64,000 nucleotides of DNA from Chelydra serpentina (lineage: Eukaryota; Chordata; Testudines; Chelydridae). The stretch spans positions 26,761,001-26,825,000 of the forward strand of contig JBAIAC010000014.1 of the NCBI GenBank assembly GCA_037349315.1, in the 5' to 3' direction. The translations under genes and the position numbers were made by a program. Below are positions 59,094 through 64,000 of the stretch, one piece after another (position 1 is the stretch's first letter; every line of letters begins with the position of its first letter). The notes beneath the pieces were generated by a model. That model was not told where the DNA came from. It worked only from the letters and a program-made list of their open reading frames with translations, and made no database searches.

Positions 59094-59382
59094 GGGCTAC
59101 ACTGGGGGGGGGGTCGATCTACGATACGCAGCTTCAGCTACGTGAATAACGTAGCTGAAGTCGGCGTATCGTAATCGACTTACCTGGCCATGAGGACGGC
59201 GGCGAGTCGATCGCTGCCGCTCCCCCGTCGACTCCGCTTCCACCTTTCGATGAGGTGGATTTCCGGAGCCAACGGGGAGCGCTTTCGGGGATCGATTAAT
59301 CGCGTCTAAACGAGACGCGAAAAATCAATCCCCGAAAGATCGATTGCTACCCGCCGATCCGGCGGGTAGTGAACACAAGCCC
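59094..59382. mobile_element. Multi-hairpin GC-rich MITE, near-identical copy
   Basis: Almost the same as 50840-51129 along its whole length, with the same two stems and the same ends (gggctacactgg ... gaacacaagccc). Differences cluster at 59238-59252 and 59280-59340. Inserted independently (different flanks). Confidence 0.8.
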
Positions 59383-61244
59383 TCAGTTCTGAAGTCTCCT
59401 AATGCTACTAGTTTTATAAAGTTAATCAACATGTCTGACTGCATCTCTAAGGGTTGATAGAATAGCAGGATGTCCAGATTAGTATTGTCTCTGGCCTCAG
59501 AGATTAACGGCATGCATTCAAAGGATTTTGATTCAAATAAGGTTTACTGCATTTGAGCTCTGAAGGGAAAAGTGGCTACTCCATCTCCAGATTCTCCTCC
59601 CTTGGTGTAGGGTTAATAGCATATCCTGGGAGAGCTAACACTGGACGTGCAATATCAGCCAGGTGGACTTCTGCGACAGAGACAGGTAATGCATCTCACT
59701 GGCAATAAGATCATGGATCGTGAATGATGTAAGGCTTGATCCTATGCTATCAGAGTCAATGGGACTTTTGCACTGATTTCAATCGTAGGAGGCTCAATCC
59801 CTTATTGACTAGAGATCTTATGTTTAGGATGAAATCCTTGTGTTTATCTGTTTTGGATCCATGTGTGGTAGCTGGCTGCTTATTGCACCAGATTGGATGT
59901 AGTAGTGTCTGGTAATCTTCTTTCCAAGCTTTGGCTGGTGTTCTCTCCATTTCTTTTTCCTTACATGATTTATACTGTGGAGGAGGATTATAAGAAGCAT
60001 GCTTAATTGGCAATGACAGGAATTTAGCAGTGTGTTAGATAATTAGTGTGTCGCCAATCTACTCAACTCCCAGGATGACTAAGTGAAAGTGAACTGTTGG
60101 AGAGATCTGGAGATGCAACAGCTGTTCATGTGCTCAGCACCCCTGAGTACTGTGTTATTGCTATACTGTTGGAAGCCTCTACTTCATCTGAAGTATCTGA
60201 AAGTAGCGTTGCAAGTGGGTGGCTTTATATAAAGAGAGGCATTAGTCTGTTTGGAAGTCAGTAGAGGAGGAGTAGCCTAAATCCTGTTGTAAAGCTGGTA
60301 CTTCATGTTGTCAGAGATGCCAACCTTGCTCTGAGACTTTTAGGGATGTTTATTGAAAAAATTGGGAGGAATTAGGGAGGTTGTTTGGACCTCTTCCCTC
60401 TCCTAGCTTTCCCTTGGAGAAATCTGGACCTCTCCCTCCTCTCCCTCCTATCTATGGTCAAGGAGGGAGCCTCGGTCCACTCCTCATTGCGCTCCTGACT
60501 CCCACTTCCAAACAGGGAGAAGGAGAGGATCAACCCTAGGAAAGCTGCCGTTCTATGCCACCTAGGGCTCTTTATTATGTTGACCAGTCCTGGGCCTGGA
60601 TCTCGTGCCTGGGACTCTCCTTGTCTTCTTCTCACTCCTGTCATTTTCCTTCACCATCGCTGCCTCCTCGTGCCCCTCTGGCTTCTCCTCCTCTGCAAAC
60701 TATGTAGGGAGGATCTGCACAGTGATTGTCAGTGGGGTTGAGGCGCTGGATTCACCACCAAAGCCTCTGACTGTATGTTGAGCCCTAACTGCTCTATGTG
60801 GACCCTGCTGGCTCACTCTAGTGTCTTACTGTAGTTGAGCAAGGTCCACACAGAGCAATTAGAGTGCAACACACAGCCTGTGGCTTGGATGGTGAATCCA
60901 GCAGCGTCCCAACCCATTCAAAATTACTGCAGCTTGCTTCCTATCAGACTGTCACTGCATAGTTTGCGCATATGCCAGGATTACTGAAAATTAGGGATGA
61001 ATGGCATCTTTGCATTGTGAAAGGGGCTCCAATTTATTTCTTCTAAGTCAGGGAAAGTGTGGGGAGGGACAAGAAAAAAGAAAACGTTAAATGCTGCTTC
61101 TTGGGCCAAAACTTCAAAGTTTTGGAAGTTCAGCTGAAGTGCTGGTTCTTGACAATAGAGGGGGGTCTCTGGGCTACTCTCTGCTGGGAGGATGGAGGTA
61201 TTCCATCGACTTAGTCCTCATTAATGGAAGGACATTATATCTTT

Positions 61245-61385
61245 CTTCAAGAGTTGTCATGGTAGATGAGGAAATATCTTTTATTGGACCACCTTCTGTT
61301 GGTGAGAGAGACACGCTTTCGAACTCACCAACCTTGTCTCTCTAATATCCTGGGACCAACCTGGCTACAACACTGCAAACTTCAA
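61245..61385 (-). repeat. Reversed copy of the repeat at 39905
   Basis: The segments gatgaggaaatatcttttat, then tggaccaccttctgttggtg and caaccttgtctctctaatat match the 39905 repeat. Common in sauropsids; family not named. Confidence 0.55.
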
Positions 61386-61714
61386 GAGTTGTAGCAGTTT
61401 TGGTATCACTTGATTCAGACAGCTGCAGCCTCTTTTGTGCTGTTGCTGCTAAGAGAAAAGGGAAGGGAACTGTAGTCTGCAAAGAGTCTTTCAAGCTCTA
61501 CTTAAGCTGCATTAACTGGTTTTGCCAGTTCCTTGGTGATGGTTTCAGCACTCTTTGTGCTGTTGACTTTAGAAAGAAGGACTTTGACAACAACTCAAGT
61601 CAGTTATCGTAAATCACTACTAAGCAACACAAGGCATTCACTTTTCCCAGGAGTTGTGAATGTTGCCACCAGAGCATTCCAAGTTTGAAAGACAGAAAAT
61701 CAAGCCAGTTAAGA

Positions 61715-61800
61715 ATGTTCTGTGTTTATACAGTGCCTAGCACCCTGGAGTGCTACTCCACGATTAGGGATCATAGGCATTACAGTAATATAAATATTAT
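61715..61800 (+). mobile_element. L2-type LINE tail
   Basis: The segment gttctgtgtttatacagtgc, then ctagcaccctggagtgctac and ataaatattat follow the L2 3' end. Confidence 0.6.
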
Positions 61801-62539
61801 AAGACTAAACAGATAGTAATGCTGTGTCCTACTACTTAGTCTGCCTGTGCATTTATCTTTTGGTGTTGAAACTGACATTTATAACAAATCAACTAAAGAT
61901 GTGTGTTAAAAAGTGGAAAATAAACTATCAGAGAGCTTCTTCTGTAAATTTGTAAATGCAGAAAATGGATTTCCGCAGGGTCTGAGGTTCTTGCTCAGAG
62001 TGTTATTTGCTCTTTGGCCATGAGATGCTTTACACAATCTTGAAAGGAGTAAAAAATAAAAACAAACTAGATGAACATTTAAAATGGTGAAAACTGCAAT
62101 ATAAAACTGTCCTAGACAGTGCACAGGGGAAAAGCACTAGCTACACTGAAAAGGACACAAGAGTTCTACAGCAGTACTAGCATATTCAAAAAGAATCTGG
62201 AATAGAAACTGTCAGTACAAATGAACTTCAAATTTTGCATGCCTATTATGGAAGGTGTGACCTATAAGACAATACAAAATGTCTAATTAAAGACTTCTAA
62301 GGGATTAAAAAGGAATTACAAAATTGGCTTTAATTTAAGGGCAATCAGTATGAGAAACCCTACAAACCTTCTGGATACCATTAAAATGAATTCTGGAATT
62401 CTCCATTCTCCTTTTGGATTCTCAGCAGTTCCTTTTCACATCAAGTAAAACAGAAACAGTAACTTAAAATAAGTTGAAAGATAACATGCATCATCAGCAT
62501 TTAACATAGGAACTTCATCCATAAAAAAATCCTACTTAC

Positions 62540-62693
62540 ATTTGGGTGCATCACTTGTAACAGACTGAATGAAGTCATATGGGGTCATATATAATTGGCC
62601 TTCAAATTCTAAACTGGCAAATATACGAAACCGTTGCTCACGAGAAGTTGCATAAAGGTCCAGATCTTCAAGGTCTAATCTGCTTTCTGTGAT
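62540..62693 (-). CDS. MICU3: MICU3 internal exon 1 of 8 in window
   Basis: This exon of the mitochondrial calcium uptake regulator MICU3 encodes 51 codons plus one base. It includes SREQRFRIFASLEFEG and LYMTPYDFIQSV, which belong to the conserved MICU core just before the first EF-hand. The family sits in the mitochondrial intermembrane space, senses Ca2+ through two EF-hands and gates the uniporter MCU; MICU3 is the neuron-enriched enhancing paralogue. The sequence agrees with MICU3 better than with MICU1 or MICU2 as I remember them. The donor is gtaagt (62534-62539) and leaves a single T of a split codon. The acceptor is ambiguous: an AG at 62694-62695 directly after a pyrimidine-rich run gives the start used here, in phase 0. 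A second AG at 62687-62688 would begin the exon at 62686 in another phase. The upstream exons lie beyond the window. Confidence 0.9.
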
Positions 62694-62770
62694 CTTAACA
62701 GACAAAAAGAAAGTATGAAGGAAAAGTTGTTCTATTACATTCACCACTGTCTTCAAGACTCACTATAAAG

Positions 62771-62898
62771 TAGGGTGACCAGACAGCAAGTGTGAAAAAT
62801 CGGGACTGGAGGGGAGGTGGAGGTAATAGGCTTCTATATATGAAAAAGCCTCAAATATTGGGACAGTCCCTATAAAATCGGGACATCTGGTCACCCTA
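62771..62898. mobile_element. 128-bp hAT-type MITE with 8-bp target duplication
   Basis: Ends TAGGGTGACCAGA and TCTGGTCACCCTA are exact inverted repeats. CTATAAAG is found directly before (62763-62770) and directly after (62899-62906), a perfect 8-bp duplication, as hAT elements make. The middle has further pairing (aaaaatcgggac / tgtcccgattt-like). Confidence 0.9.
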
Positions 62899-63054
62899 CT
62901 ATAAAGCAAGCTGTAAATGTAAAAGGTGTAAAGTTAAATGCATGCATAAAAGTTTTGCAGGATAAGGGCCTACAGTTACCAACAGGGTCCTATTAATTTC
63001 ATTTTGTAAGTTTCAACAACAAACGTCCTTTAGACATGAAAACTGGCAAGCTTA

Positions 63055-63295
63055 GGACAAGTCTACACTTAAAATGCTGCATCAGCGCAGCCTCACTGAT
63101 GCAACTGTGCCGCTGTAGTGCTTTAATGAAGACACTCTAAGCAGAGGGAAGAGAGCTCTCCCATTGGTCTAGTTAATCCACCTCCCGGAGAGGCGGCAGC
63201 TATGTTGATGAGAGAAGCTCTCCTCTCTACATAGTGCTCTCTACACGGGGGGCTAGATCAGTATAACTATGTCGCTCAGGGGTATAGACCAGACC
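63055..63295. mobile_element. 241-bp Harbinger-like MITE
   Basis: Unbroken copy with TTA on both sides (63052-63054, 63296-63298). Ends ggacaagtctacactt and, inward, ggtctggtctatac. It provided the reference for the split copy at 51398. Confidence 0.8.
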
Positions 63296-64000
63296 TTACT
63301 CTCCGACAAGAGGAAAACTTTCACTATGTTGATTTGGAGAGAAAAGTTCAAGGGTACCTTTATTTGAAAAACTCACAAAAGTCTAACAATAACTGGGGGA
63401 CAGCTTAGGAATCAAACTTCAGATAATATTTAAACCTTGTACACAGGACAGTTTGAAAGAAAATATGCAATGGAAAGGGGAGAAAATACTAATTTTTTTT
63501 TGTACTTCCATGTGTAAAGTGCAAGTGTGGACAATTTTATATGCAAGAGGTTCTACAGGTGTAAACTTTCTATGGATATCCTGGATTCAATAGCTAGTAT
63601 TATCAATACTGCTATACTTTGTGAGGAACAAACAGAACTTCTCTAAAGTTAAGAAACCGCTTAAATAGCGTAACTTCATATGAAGTTCTGAAGTTGGTAA
63701 ATGCCTGGAGTACTTGAACTCTTGGGATACTGCCAAAGATCTTTCATCTCATCCTGTGGCTGCAGGTGGACATTCCACCCCCTCAGCTTGCTCGCTCTCA
63801 CAGACACACAGAAATATGTATTAGTGTTGATTGTCATACTGCTACTATCAAGTGACTCTATAAGTAACTAGAGTAAAATCACAAAGGATATGAATCCTCA
63901 TGGTTCTCTTTTCTATTTGCACTGTTTAATCTGATAATAGAATATTGATTTTGTGGGATATGCACATGCACCCCTAACTGCCAACTGCTGCTTGTAAACA

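Larger units (their letters stand above)
50061..62539 (-). other. MICU3: MICU3 intron, 12,479 bp
   Basis: The longest intron. It contains two copies of the multi-hairpin MITE (50840, 59094), a CR1 nested in a MITE (51398-52956), a second CR1 (53120-53712), a solo LTR (53896-55033), LINE and MIR relics (50400, 55606, 56285, 58680, 61715) and a repeat at 61245-61385. Stretches 56480-58680 and 59390-61240 are otherwise AT-rich with no recognised element. Confidence 0.85.
62694..64000 (-). other. MICU3: MICU3 upstream intron (5' end outside window)
   Basis: This is the intron before the first exon seen. It holds a 128-bp hAT-type MITE (62771-62898) and a 241-bp Harbinger-like MITE (63055-63295). 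The last 700 bases show no exon that I can support. Confidence 0.75.

Overview
This is vertebrate nuclear DNA, most probably from a cryptodiran turtle. Coding sequence is sparse and split by GT-AG introns. The repeats are sauropsid CR1 LINEs of several ages, MIR and L2 relics, many short inverted-repeat transposons, and a tRNA-derived SINE at 46205-46410 that looks like the turtle Cry/PolIII family. The order is read from repeat content and is an inference; the vertebrate assignment is secure.

The one host gene recognised is MICU3 (mitochondrial calcium uptake family member 3) on the minus strand. Eight consecutive internal exons lie at 62540-62693, 50029-50060, 38364-38442, 27865-27912, 22889-22971, 12468-12539, 10559-10597 and 6352-6447. 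Together they give 603 bases (201 codons). Every splice phase fits its neighbour and every intron is GT-AG. They cover the conserved core before the first EF-hand, that EF-hand (loop in the 22889-22971 exon), and the linker up to the DLAE segment. The 5' exons lie beyond 64000. The later exons, including the second EF-hand, were not found above position 1 and should lie outside the window.

The introns are packed with mobile elements. The most notable are two copies of a 2.55-kb DNA transposon (1291-3834 and 41760-44309). It has termini starting CACTG, 3-bp target duplications, and one long gene for a cysteine-rich protein of 564 residues. The 41760 copy is open from start to stop. The 1291 copy has two nonsense codons and sits inside an older CR1, whose two halves rejoin exactly once one ATA is removed.

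Other elements, from left to right: hAT-like GC-rich ends and a fold-back (1-1020); a long-TIR element (6691-7512); an inverted-end element (11305-12247); a decayed CR1 split by a Tigger-like MITE (15108-16925); a decayed autonomous hAT (17565-about 22000); TA-flanked MITEs (25218-25435, 36517-37133); CR1 and Penelope-like fragments (40085-41690); Harbinger-like MITEs (47290, 49511, 51398, 63055); a GC-rich multi-hairpin MITE family (13323, 50840, 59094); a CR1 inserted into a MITE (51534-52820); a solo LTR with 5-bp target duplication (53896-55033); and a hAT-type MITE with an 8-bp target duplication (62771-62898). The remaining sequence is AT-rich intron without recognisable function.
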